Assembly (NCBI RefSeq): GCF_008065135.1
Contig: NZ_CP042914.1
Coordinates: 7,917,404-7,981,403 of the forward strand
DNA from: Roseimaritima ulvae
GTDB taxonomy: Bacteria; Planctomycetota; Planctomycetia; Pirellulales; Pirellulaceae
Direction: 5' to 3'
Length of the DNA stretch: 64,000 nucleotides
Part shown: in pieces, positions 53,736-62,314 of the stretch
How the letters are laid out: each line of letters begins with the position of its first letter
Numbering within the stretch: position 1 is the first letter of the stretch
Made by a program: the position numbers and the translations under genes
The notes under the pieces: model-generated
Database searches by the model: none
The model's input: the letters and a program-made list of their open reading frames with translations, nothing else
What the model was told of the DNA's origin: nothing

Positions 53736-56700
53736 ACGTCGTGCCGAACAAGCGGTTGCGGGTGTCCATTAGGATGCGGAACAGGGCGGGCACAAAGAAC
53801 AGCGTAAAAATCGTTGATACCAACAGGCCGCCTAACAATACACTGCCCAGCCCGCGATACAGTTCGCTGCCCGCGCCAGGAAACAACACCAACGGACACA
53901 GCCCCAGCACGGTCGTGGCGGTGGTCATCGCGATTGGACGCACTCGCGTGCGGACACTTTCTTGAATCGCGGCCTGCACGTCCAACTGCTGCTCACGCAT
54001 CAGGTTCAATGACTGGTGTACGATCAAAATGGCATTGTTGACCACCGTGCCAATCAGGATCACAAACCCCAACATGGTCAGCACATCCAACGGTTGCGGC
54101 GGCATGCCTTGAGCTTGCAAGTACACGCCCAGAGCTCGCAATCCCAACACGCCACCCACCGCGCCCAGGGGCACACTGAGGATGATCACCAGCGGATAGA
54201 TCCAGCTTTCAAACAACGCCGCCATCAACAGGTAGGTGATCAACAAGGCCAGCAACACGTTCCATCGCAACGCCTCCCAGGTATCGCGCAGCTTGTCGGC
54301 CGTGCCGCTGAGGTTCACCTGGTAGCCACCGTCGAGCTGTCCCGAAGCGCGGAGCGGCGCGACGATTTCGGTTTCGATCGTCTCCAGAGCGTTCTCCAAG
54401 GGAATGCTGGGTGGCGGAGAGACTTCGATCGTGATCGCCCGTTGCCGTTCGCGATGGTTTACCTGTTCGGGTCCGCTGGACATCGACGGAGTGGCCAACG
54501 TCGAAACCGGCACCAACTGCCCGCCGGGCGTGGCGATCTGCAGCGTATCCACATCCTGAGAATGGCGGATCGAGGCCGGCGAGCCGATGATGGTCAAGTC
54601 GATTTTGTCGCCGCCAACAAAGTAGTCGGTGGCGTAGGCCCCATCGACCAACGCGTCGATGGTATAGCCCAACGACGTGGCGTCGACGCCCATTTGATCG
54701 TTCTGCAACAGCCGCGGCTTGAGATGATACTCCGGGCTGCTCAAGTCCAGACTGGGCACCGGACGAGCCTGAGCTTCAGGCATCAGCTGCATCGTTTTCC
54801 CCAACACCTGACCTCCGATCGACACCAACTGCTTAAGCTCCGGCCCGGTAATTTCAACGTCGATGGTTCGCCCGGCGGTCAAACCTTGCTCAAACAGACT
54901 GGACTGTTTGGCGACCACAAACGTGCCTTCCAACTTCTTACGGACCTCCTGGATCAACGGCACCAGTTCCGCGGCCCGCGTGGCATCCACTGCCCGCACA
55001 CCCAAAAATACCTGTCGACCGCGAGCGACGTAGAAGAAGTCAAAGATCGGCGGATACTTCAGTTGCTCGGCCGCCTCACTACCCGGTTCCACATCCCAAT
55101 AGGGCTGCAAATGGTCTTCGACCAATTCACCGATACCGCTCAGTTCGTCCAGGTTGTACCCGGCCGGCGGCAACAGAATGCCAAACACCAGATTGCGGTT
55201 TCCCGACGGTAGATATTCCACCTTGGGCCAAACCAAATAACTGACTCCCACAGCCACTCCCACCAACCCCACGACCACTCCCAACCGCAACAGCAGGCTG
55301 GATTGAATCAGCCGGTTGATGAGCACGATGCCTCGCACCATCCGCGTGTCGCGCGGTGAAACCTCGCGGACCTCGTCGGTGTTTGCCGAACCACCACGGT
55401 GGGTGCCCGCGAGCAAGCGAGCCGCGGCCGTGGGAATCAAGGTGATGCTGACGATCAGCGACAGGCCCACCGCGGCGCTGATTGCCAGCGCGATATCGCG
55501 GAACAGCTGCCCGGCTTCTTCCTCCACGAACAACACCGGCAGGAACACGGCCAACGTCGTCAGCGTCGAAGCCAGCACCGCACCCCAAACCTCTTGGCCG
55601 CCTTCAACAGCGGCTTGGCGAGCGGATTTGCCGTCCTGATAGTGACGATACACGTTTTCTAACACCACCACGGCATTATCGACCAACATCCCCACGGCAA
55701 AGGCCATGCCCGCCAAGCTGATCACGTTTAAGGATCGCCCCCACAGGTTCAACATCAAAAACGTACCGATGATACTGATCGGAATCGCCACCCCGACGAC
55801 CACGGCTCCCCGCGCGAACCAGAATCCCGACACCAAAATGCAGGCCAACGTGGCGGCGAAAAACCAAGGTGAGATAAAAATCGCCGCCAGAGTGGTTCCG
55901 ACGATGATCGGCACGGTTAATAACGACCGTCGCTGCCAATGCAAAAACAACATCAACACGATCATCGTCAGCGATCCGCCGATGATAATGTTCTGGTTGA
56001 CCAACCCCACCGACGCATAGATGTACTCGGTCTCGTCATAGACCTGCGTCAACTGCAGCTTTTTCTCACGCAGGATCTGGGTGTTTAATTCTTCCGCCCC
56101 CTCGCGCAAACCATCCATCACGTCCAGCACGTTGGCACCCGTTTCCCGCAACGCATTGATGGCGATCGCACTCTCGCCAAACCGCCGCACCATGCCGTCC
56201 GGTTTTTTGAACCCCATACGGACTTCGGCGACGTCGCGGATGTAGATCGGGATCCCGCCGCGAGTGGCCAGAATTTGGGCGCCGACTTCTTCGGGAGACT
56301 CAAACTGGTTGATCGTCCGCACCACATACCGCCGCTTGCCCTCCCAAAAATCGCCTCCCGATGTGTCCCGGTTCTGCTGCCGCAAGACGGCGCGAACATC
56401 GTCGATCGTCAGCTGACGGAATGCTAAGCGATCGGGATCGACCACGACCTGTAATTCTTCCTCCAACCCGCCCAGCACGTTGGCATTGGAGACCCCGCCG
56501 ACGCGTTCCAATCGAGCTTCGATGGTGTCTTCGGCAAACCGTCGCATCCCAGGCACGTTCAAATCCGGCGGCAACAACGGCGCCACCTGCGGATACTGGC
56601 CGGCTAATTTCCGCAACCGCAACAACCGCAAACCGGGGTTGTCGGTATCGGCGATCTTTCGCAGCTGAGCACTCAGGGACGAGGGATCGGCGTTGTCGGC

Positions 56701-57195
56701 CGCAGCCGCCCCAGCCGATTGCTCCTCGGCCAACTGCCGAATCTCCCCCGGCGTGGGCTGTAGGGCGCTGAGGATAAACCAAGCGATGGGCCGGTCCGAT
56801 GCGTTGCTGGTCGAGATCACCGGTTGATCGGCGTCTTCGGGATACTCGCGGACCTGCTGCAACCGACTGTTAACCTTCAACAGCGATTCTTCCATGTCCG
56901 TGCCGACGGCGAACTCCAGGGTGATCGAGGCTCGCGAGTCCATCGATTCGCTGCTCAACTTGGTCAGCCCCTCGACGCTCTTCAGTTGTTCTTCTTGCTC
57001 CTGGGTGATTTCGCGTTCGACTTCCTGCGGGCTGGCACCCGGCCAAATCGTATCGACCGTCAGCGTCGGTGTTTGCACTTCGGGGATTAACTGCATCGGC
57101 ATGCGGAACAACGCAATGCAACCAAACAAGATGACCAGCAGCGCCCCGACGCTGACCTTGACCGGGTTGTTCACGCAAGCTTCGATAAATGTCAC
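53734..57195 (-). CDS. RND-family efflux transporter, inner-membrane subunit
   Basis: A protein of about 1,153 residues of the AcrB/HAE-1 type. The N-terminus FIEACVNNPVKVSVGALLVI and PEVQTPTLTVDTIWPGASPQ is typical. The fourth-helix motif GMAFAVGMLVDNAVVVLENV, with the proton-relay-type Asp, and the C-terminal LLITYLLMAALFESWIYPLV and MLGFVILIGTVVNNAILIVH are in place. An extra segment of about 70 residues (about 145-215) lies in the first periplasmic half. It should export drugs or lipids using the proton gradient, together with the adaptor encoded upstream. GTG 57195 gives a normal start; the open frame to 57303 would overlap the adaptor gene. Its TGA stop abuts the 201-bp array. Confidence 0.93.
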   Translation of the reverse strand: MTFIEACVNNPVKVSVGALLVILFGCIALFRMPMQLIPEVQTPTLTVDTIWPGASPQEVEREITQEQEEQLKSVEGLTKLSSESMDSRASITLEFAVGTDMEESLLKVNSRLQQVREYPEDADQPVISTSNASDRPIAWFILSALQPTPGEIRQLAEEQSAGAAAADNADPSSLSAQLRKIADTDNPGLRLLRLRKLAGQYPQVAPLLPPDLNVPGMRRFAEDTIEARLERVGGVSNANVLGGLEEELQVVVDPDRLAFRQLTIDDVRAVLRQQNRDTSGGDFWEGKRRYVVRTINQFESPEEVGAQILATRGGIPIYIRDVAEVRMGFKKPDGMVRRFGESAIAINALRETGANVLDVMDGLREGAEELNTQILREKKLQLTQVYDETEYIYASVGLVNQNIIIGGSLTMIVLMLFLHWQRRSLLTVPIIVGTTLAAIFISPWFFAATLACILVSGFWFARGAVVVGVAIPISIIGTFLMLNLWGRSLNVISLAGMAFAVGMLVDNAVVVLENVYRHYQDGKSARQAAVEGGQEVWGAVLASTLTTLAVFLPVLFVEEEAGQLFRDIALAISAAVGLSLIVSITLIPTAAARLLAGTHRGGSANTDEVREVSPRDTRMVRGIVLINRLIQSSLLLRLGVVVGLVGVAVGVSYLVWPKVEYLPSGNRNLVFGILLPPAGYNLDELSGIGELVEDHLQPYWDVEPGSEAAEQLKYPPIFDFFYVARGRQVFLGVRAVDATRAAELVPLIQEVRKKLEGTFVVAKQSSLFEQGLTAGRTIDVEITGPELKQLVSIGGQVLGKTMQLMPEAQARPVPSLDLSSPEYHLKPRLLQNDQMGVDATSLGYTIDALVDGAYATDYFVGGDKIDLTIIGSPASIRHSQDVDTLQIATPGGQLVPVSTLATPSMSSGPEQVNHRERQRAITIEVSPPPSIPLENALETIETEIVAPLRASGQLDGGYQVNLSGTADKLRDTWEALRWNVLLALLITYLLMAALFESWIYPLVIILSVPLGAVGGVLGLRALGVYLQAQGMPPQPLDVLTMLGFVILIGTVVNNAILIVHQSLNLMREQQLDVQAAIQESVRTRVRPIAMTTATTVLGLCPLVLFPGAGSELYRGLGSVLLGGLLVSTIFTLFFVPALFRILMDTRNRLFGTT

Positions 57196-57226
57196 AACGG
57201 AAACCGTAGCGGAAGGAGGAAGTACG

Positions 57227-58501
57227 TTAAGGACCGTCGAATAGGGCGGCGGAGTCCAGCGTCGAACGAACAGCGACGGCTTGTCCGGGACGCAAGCGTT
57301 CATTGCCGCGGACGACCACGGCGTCCCCGGCAGCCAAACTGGCGGGGACGGCCGGGAACACTTGGATCAGACCTCCAAACGAAGCGCCTTTGCGGACCTT
57401 GACCGGCGCCGCCTTGCCGCCCACCACCTTGATCAACGTGGCAGCATCCCCGGCCAGATTAAGCGCGTCTTTGGGGACCAACAGCGCCAGTTCCGTTTCT
57501 CCCACAGGCAGGGCCACGCGAGCCATCATGCCGGGCAACAAGCGTGGCTGGCCTTCACGCTGCGGATTGGGAACGCGGATTCTGACGGGAAAAGAACGCG
57601 CCCGCACATCGCCTTCGGGAACGATCGCGGCGATCTGTCCTTCGACCACCCGCCCCGGCAAGGCCTCGATCCGCACCGTACAGCTCTCCCCCATGCTCAC
57701 AAACGGGATACTCGCTTCGGGCACATTCACCACCACTTCCAGTGGATCGATTTCGATCACTTCCGCCACCGCATCGCCCTGACTAACCCAAGCTCCAACC
57801 TCGGTATGTTCGCGGGAAACGAAGCCATCGAAGGGCGCTCGTAGCGTGTATTTCTTGATCCGGTCGTCGATGCCGGCGACCACCTGCTTTTGCATTTCCA
57901 ACCGCGCCTTGGCCTGAGCGATTTTTTCCGGCCGCGGACCATCCCGCACCAGTTTCAGCTGATTGCGAGCCTGCTCCAACGTGGCGGCCGCTCGCAGGGA
58001 TTCGCTTCGCGCGGCTTCGAATTCTTCCTGCGACAACCCGGCACTATCGCGGAACAGTTTCTCGGCGCGTTGGAATCGCGACAGCGTGTACTTCGCAGCT
58101 GCTTCGGCCGCCGCCATTTGGGCTTCGGCCAAAGCGATCTCTTCGTCCAACGAACCGTTCTGCAGCTCGGCCAATTCCGCGGCCCGCAATTCCTTTTCCG
58201 CCTCCGCAGCGGCTAGTTCGATATTGATCGTGGCGGTTCGAATTAAAGCCAGTGTGTCTCCCGCACTGACGGCTTGGCCGGCATCGACGGGATAATCTTC
58301 CACACGGCCATCGACCGCGCTACCGATCACCGCTCGGCGATGCGGAAACACATTGGCCACGTAGGTCGCTTCGGCCATCACCGACCGCTGCAGTACCTCG
58401 GCCGTGCTCACTCCCGCCGCTTCACCCGGCTGAGCCGCGCTGCGCGTGGGCAGCCCCACCAGCAAGAAACAGCCCACTGCCGCTGCCACAATCCTGATCA
58501 T
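57227..58501 (-). CDS. RND efflux periplasmic adaptor (membrane fusion protein)
   Basis: A 424-residue HlyD/AcrA-type adaptor. After a signal peptide (VAAAVGCFLLVGLPTRSAA) comes a lipoyl half-motif (GSAVDGRVEDYPVDAGQAVS). A long alpha-hairpin covers about 95-200 (AEKELRAAELAELQNGSLDE). The second lipoyl half is YTLRAPFDGFVSREHTEVGA, followed by beta-barrel and membrane-proximal domains. It links the inner-membrane pump to an outer channel. No TolC-like gene is nearby. The order adaptor then pump, 31 bp apart on the minus strand, is the usual RND operon layout. Confidence 0.93.
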   Translation of the reverse strand: MIRIVAAAVGCFLLVGLPTRSAAQPGEAAGVSTAEVLQRSVMAEATYVANVFPHRRAVIGSAVDGRVEDYPVDAGQAVSAGDTLALIRTATINIELAAAEAEKELRAAELAELQNGSLDEEIALAEAQMAAAEAAAKYTLSRFQRAEKLFRDSAGLSQEEFEAARSESLRAAATLEQARNQLKLVRDGPRPEKIAQAKARLEMQKQVVAGIDDRIKKYTLRAPFDGFVSREHTEVGAWVSQGDAVAEVIEIDPLEVVVNVPEASIPFVSMGESCTVRIEALPGRVVEGQIAAIVPEGDVRARSFPVRIRVPNPQREGQPRLLPGMMARVALPVGETELALLVPKDALNLAGDAATLIKVVGGKAAPVKVRKGASFGGLIQVFPAVPASLAAGDAVVVRGNERLRPGQAVAVRSTLDSAALFDGP

Positions 58502-58580
58502 TAATCACCGCCTGCCTACCGAGAGTTAGGAACATACCCCCTATAGACTAGTTTAAAAAAGCGTGGAAGGTTGGCGCGGA

Positions 58581-58747
58581 CGTAAAGGACAGAAGGGACG
58601 GAAAGGACCAAAGGGACGGCGCAAGCTATCGCCGGCGTCCATCTGTCCTTTTGGTCTCTACCGTCCTTTTGATCCGGCGAAGCAGGGATTCCTACACGGG
58701 CCGGGGGCCCATGCTACGAATACACACGGGCCGGGGGCCAATGCTAC
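58581..58747. repeat. Family E hairpin followed by two family B units
   Basis: A purine arm (GTAAAGGACAGAAGGGACGG, from about 58581) and an imperfectly complementary pyrimidine arm (ending near 58672) flank a loop similar to that at 10858-10882 (GCGCAAGC-AT-GCCGGCGTCCA). Two direct family B units follow at 58693-58717 and 58723-58747. The last overlaps the stop codon of mtaB. Confidence 0.8.
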
Positions 58748-60090
58748 TGGGTTTCCACGGTGCCGGAGAGCCGCTCGGCGTCGGCGGCGGTGACCTGGAC
58801 GTCCAGCAAGGTGCCGGGCGGCGAGGGTTCGGCGGCAAAGACTTCCACCGGAGCGTAGCGGCAGGAGGTGCCGCGCATCACATATTCGCTTGACGGGGCC
58901 GCGTTGGACGAAGAACCAATGCCGGTTCCGATTTCGGTTCCGGTTGCAAAAAACCCTCGAGCCGTTTCGACCAACAACTGCACGCGGCGGCCGATCAGGG
59001 TTTGAAAGTAGTCTTCGCGAAGCTGCGTTTCCAGCTCGATCAGCCGCGCCACTCGCTCGGCCTGAACGCCCTTGTCGACCTGATCTTCGTACTCCGCCGC
59101 CGGCGTGCCGCGACGCTGGCTGTAGGGGAACACGTGCACTTTCGAAAACCGAGCTTGCCGACAGGTTTCCATCGTTTGCTCGAACTCTTCGTCACTCTCG
59201 CCCGGGAAACCGACGATTACATCGGTGGTCAGCGCGGGGTTGTCGAGCGCTTCGCGAAGCATTTCGCAGCGGTCCAAAAACATCTTGGTGCCCCAGCGAC
59301 GACGCATCCGCCGCAACACCGAATCACTGCCGCTTTGCAAACAGACGTGCATATGCGGCACGATCCGCTGCGGAAACTCACGCAACACGCCGATCAATTC
59401 CCGCGTCACTTCGGTGGCTTCGATACTGCTCAGCCGAATTCGGAACTCGCCGGGCAATTCCGCCAGTTGCCGGACCAAATGCGCCAGCCGCACCCAATCC
59501 TCTCGCGGCTTGGAACGGTTCCAGTCGACGCCGTAGTGCCCCAGATGAATGCCGGTCAATACAACTTCGCGATGCCCGGCGGCGACCAATCGCTGGACCT
59601 CGTCGACAATATGCTGCGGATTGCGACTGGTCAGCTCAGGACGAACCATGGGGATGATGCAATAGCTGCAGCGGAGCAGACAACCGTCCTGGACTTTTAC
59701 ATACGCCCGCTGCCGACCGGAAAACCCATCCAGCCCGGTGGGCACATCGACGACGCCAAAACGAGTCAGCAAATCCGGCAACTCACGTTTGTCGGTCACG
59801 ACTTCGCTAACGCCCGGCAGCTCCGCGACTTCTTCGGGGGCGCGGGTTGCGTAACAGCCCATGACAACGATCCGGGCATCGGGATTTTTCCGTGCCAAGC
59901 GGCGGATCATCTGGCGGCTTTTCGAATCGCCCTCGGCCGTCACCGTACATGTGTTGACGACGCAGACGTCGGCGGCTTCTTGCTTCTGCGCATCGGTGAA
60001 GCCAATACGAGTCAGCCCCTGGCGAACCAGTTCGGTTTCGTATTGATTGACTTTACACCCCAGGGTGACCGTGCGAATCTTGGCCGACAT
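58744..60090 (-). CDS. mtaB: tRNA t6A methylthiotransferase MtaB
   Basis: A 448-residue radical-SAM enzyme converting t6A37 to ms2t6A in tRNAs that read ANN codons. The N-terminal methylthiotransferase cluster has Cys12, Cys48 and Cys79 (TLGCKVNQYETE, VVNTCTV, VMGCYA). The radical-SAM motif has Cys137, Cys141 and Cys144 (CLLRCSYC). A TRAM-like end (LLVETARGFFATG) follows, but its final part is short. The GCKVNQ motif favours MtaB over MiaB or RimO. ATG 60090 is chosen; the open frame beyond it runs through dispersed repeats. The stop TAG and the last Gln codon lie at the edge of a family B repeat. Confidence 0.94.
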   Translation of the reverse strand: MSAKIRTVTLGCKVNQYETELVRQGLTRIGFTDAQKQEAADVCVVNTCTVTAEGDSKSRQMIRRLARKNPDARIVVMGCYATRAPEEVAELPGVSEVVTDKRELPDLLTRFGVVDVPTGLDGFSGRQRAYVKVQDGCLLRCSYCIIPMVRPELTSRNPQHIVDEVQRLVAAGHREVVLTGIHLGHYGVDWNRSKPREDWVRLAHLVRQLAELPGEFRIRLSSIEATEVTRELIGVLREFPQRIVPHMHVCLQSGSDSVLRRMRRRWGTKMFLDRCEMLREALDNPALTTDVIVGFPGESDEEFEQTMETCRQARFSKVHVFPYSQRRGTPAAEYEDQVDKGVQAERVARLIELETQLREDYFQTLIGRRVQLLVETARGFFATGTEIGTGIGSSSNAAPSSEYVMRGTSCRYAPVEVFAAEPSPPGTLLDVQVTAADAERLSGTVETQ

Positions 60091-60103
60091 AAATGGCTTT
60101 CTC

Positions 60104-60257
60104 GTAGCATGGGCCCCTCGGCCCGTGTGTCTTTTACCTCGTTCCCAGGCTCCCGCCTGGGAACGCACTGCGCCGGAGGCTCCGCCTCCCCTCTCCACAC
60201 CCCCGGCAGGCAGAGCCTGCAGAGCAGCCGGTTCCAGGCGGAGCCTGGAACCAGGGA
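60104..60257. repeat. Family B and family D repeats
   Basis: A family B unit at 60104-60130 (GTAGCATGGGCCCCTCGGCC) is followed by family D palindromes at 60140-60257, the same composite as at 4638-4757. They fill the whole gap between the clpS-like and mtaB genes, both on the minus strand. Confidence 0.85.
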
Positions 60258-60267
60258 CCAGGGAAAC

Positions 60268-60627
60268 TTAACTGTCGCCGGGGACCGGCTCGATTGTGGC
60301 GCTCATGCTGCCCTTGCAGCGAGTGATACCGTCGTCCGAACCATAAGCGTGAATTTGATCTCGCTTTAGTTCAGCGTGTTCCATCGTTGTCGTCAAGCAG
60401 ATCACTCGGCCCGTGGTATCCACTTCGAGGGCCATCTGCATGCCGCGTTCCCTCGGGTGGCCGAACAGCTCTTTCATCATCATGATCACGTAATCAAAGG
60501 AATGATCGCTATCATCCCACAGGATTACGTTGTAACGGGGCTGCCGCTTGGGTGGCGTGCGCCGTTGTTTGCTGTCTTGTTCTGGGCGTGTGGTGGGCTC
60601 TAGAACCGCCGATTGAACATCTGCCAT
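60268..60627 (-). CDS. clpS: ClpS-like adaptor protein
   Basis: A 119-residue protein with the ClpS fold signature: YNVILWDDSDHSFDYVIMMM, then KELFGHPRERGMQMALEVD, TTGRVICLTTTMEHAELKRD and QIHAYG. ClpS delivers N-degron proteins to ClpA or ClpC. Compared with E. coli, the pocket residues Asn34, Asp36 and His66 appear replaced (Asp, Ser and Asp), so recognition may differ. A longer disordered N-terminus (about 30 residues, Thr/Arg/Lys-rich) precedes the fold. ATG 60627 has AGAGGA upstream at good spacing; the open frame to 61194 runs antisense to the dipeptidase gene and is not real. Confidence 0.88.
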   Translation of the reverse strand: MADVQSAVLEPTTRPEQDSKQRRTPPKRQPRYNVILWDDSDHSFDYVIMMMKELFGHPRERGMQMALEVDTTGRVICLTTTMEHAELKRDQIHAYGSDDGITRCKGSMSATIEPVPGDS

Positions 60628-60804
60628 CCGACTGAATCCTCTAACGTAACAACGAAAACTGATTTCATGGCTATATTGTAGCGCGGCTAGGACCATCGAA
60701 GCCAGCATGAACCCTCTTTTCCGCGCCTTCGATATCCAGAAAATAACCGCTCGACGGCCTACTTCCATCAAATTCCGCACTGTTTTCCCAAACGGCAGAC
60801 TCCC

Positions 60805-62187
60805 GTGACTTCCTCTTCTATCGACACCCTTCTGGACCAGCACGAACAACCCCACACGGACGACTTGATCGAGTGGTTGCGGATTGCCAGCATTAGCAGC
60901 GATCCCGATGCCAACGAGCAGACTCACCAGGCCGGTCGGTGGGTCGCCGATCGCCTGCAAGCCGCCGGGCTGAAGGTCGAATGGATCGAAACCGACGGGC
61001 ATCCACTGGTCTACGCCGAAACCCCTGCGGTCCCTGGCGCGCCCGTAGCCCTGGTGTACGGGCACTATGACGTCCAACCCGTCGAGCCGCTCGACCAATG
61101 GATCACGCCGCCCTTCGAACCGGCCATCCGCGACGGCAACCTCTACGCTCGCGGCGCCACCGACGACAAAGGACAGGTGCTGACGCACGTCCAAGCCGTG
61201 ATTCGGCTGCTGGAGACCGGCCAGCCACTGCCGCTGCAGATCAAATTCATGATCGAGGGCGAGGAGGAAGTCGGCAGCGAGAACCTGGAACGCCGGCTAC
61301 CGGAATTGGCCCAAAAACTGGCCTGCGACGTAGTCGTGATCAGCGATAGCAGCCAATTCGCAAAAAATCAGCCAGCGATCACATATGGTTTGCGTGGCAT
61401 TGCGACATTTGAGTTAACCGTCACGGGTCCCCGCCAGGACCTGCACAGCGGTTCATTTGGCGGCGCGGTGAAAAATCCCGGCATCGCCCTGTGCCAATTG
61501 ATCGCCTCGATCATCGACGCCGACGGCCGCATCCAGTTGCCTGGCTTCTACGACGACGTACTGCCGCTCAGCGATGAAGAACGCGCCCAGTTCGCCGCCC
61601 TGCCCTACAGCGACGAGGCCTTTGCCGAGTCGATTGGCGTGGATGCTTTGGCGGGCGAAACCGGCTACACCTCCCTGGAACGTAAATGGGCGCGGCCCAC
61701 GTTCGAGGTCAACGGGCTGACTTGCGGGCACCAAGGCGCGGGCGTCAAGACGATCGTGCCGGCGGTCGCCTCGGCAAAGCTCAGCTGCCGCCTGGTGCCC
61801 AACCAAGACCCTGAAAAAATTGCTCAGGCCCTGGAACAACACATCGCCCAGCACTGCCCGGTGGGCGTGAAAGCGAGCGTCGAACGAGATCACGGCGCGC
61901 CCGGCATGGTCGCCAACTTCAACAGCCCCTTCGTCGCCGCCGCCAAACAAGCGATCGCCGATGCCTTTGGCACCGAGCCGGTGATGATTCGCGAAGGCGG
62001 CTCGATTCCGATCGTGCAGAAGTTCCAAGAGACGCTCGGCGCCGATTGCCTGCTGCTGGGTTGGGGCCTGAACGACGACAACGCACACAGCCCCAACGAA
62101 AAGTTCTGCCTCGCCGACTACCACCGAGGCATCAAAGCCAGCGCCTACCTCTGGCAACAAATCGCAGCGATGAACCAAGACGCCTAA
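60805..62187 (+). CDS. M20-family dipeptidase
   Basis: A 460-residue metallopeptidase. Zinc-ligand regions are visible: His87 in VYGHYDVQP, Asp120/Asp121 in YARGATDDKGQ, and the EGEEEVGS block at 151-158 with the catalytic glutamate. The dimerisation domain starts near FELTVTGPRQDLHSGSFGGA. This arrangement fits M20 dipeptidases that act on dipeptides or small N-acyl peptides in the cytoplasm. No signal peptide is present. GTG 60805 is the start, with GGCAGACTCCC just upstream. The gene is divergent from clpS. Confidence 0.92.
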   Translation: MTSSSIDTLLDQHEQPHTDDLIEWLRIASISSDPDANEQTHQAGRWVADRLQAAGLKVEWIETDGHPLVYAETPAVPGAPVALVYGHYDVQPVEPLDQWITPPFEPAIRDGNLYARGATDDKGQVLTHVQAVIRLLETGQPLPLQIKFMIEGEEEVGSENLERRLPELAQKLACDVVVISDSSQFAKNQPAITYGLRGIATFELTVTGPRQDLHSGSFGGAVKNPGIALCQLIASIIDADGRIQLPGFYDDVLPLSDEERAQFAALPYSDEAFAESIGVDALAGETGYTSLERKWARPTFEVNGLTCGHQGAGVKTIVPAVASAKLSCRLVPNQDPEKIAQALEQHIAQHCPVGVKASVERDHGAPGMVANFNSPFVAAAKQAIADAFGTEPVMIREGGSIPIVQKFQETLGADCLLLGWGLNDDNAHSPNEKFCLADYHRGIKASAYLWQQIAAMNQDA

Positions 62188-62198
62188 AGGCGCGCCGC

Positions 62199-62262
62199 CG
62201 TAGCCGAACTCGCCAGAGTTTGGAAACGACGCGTCCTCCAAAGCCTGGCGACTTCGGCTACA
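62199..62262. repeat. Family A inverted pair
   Basis: Opposed units at 62199-62224 and 62237-62262, 12 bases apart, make a compact hairpin between the dipeptidase gene and serS. Confidence 0.85.
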
Positions 62263-62314
62263 GACAATCCCCTCACCAACAACTAACAAACAAACCAACA
62301 ACCAACCAACCAGC
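62263..62314 (+). promoter_or_regulatory. CA-rich leader of serS without SD
   Basis: The 52 bases before the serS ATG are almost all A and C, with repeated AACAAACAAACCAACAACCA blocks and two G residues in total. There is no SD. The pattern copies those before the cyclase, epimerase and rpsT genes. Confidence 0.55.

Noticed and set aside
54016-55212. 398-codon plus-strand frame
   Set aside because: Antisense to the RND pump gene; no recognisable domain.
59002-60369. 455-codon plus-strand frame
   Set aside because: Antisense to mtaB, which has all six cluster cysteines, and runs on through repeats.
60628-61194. N-terminal extension of the ClpS-like protein
   Set aside because: The upstream frame is antisense to the M20 dipeptidase gene, and the internal ATG has a good SD and starts the known fold.
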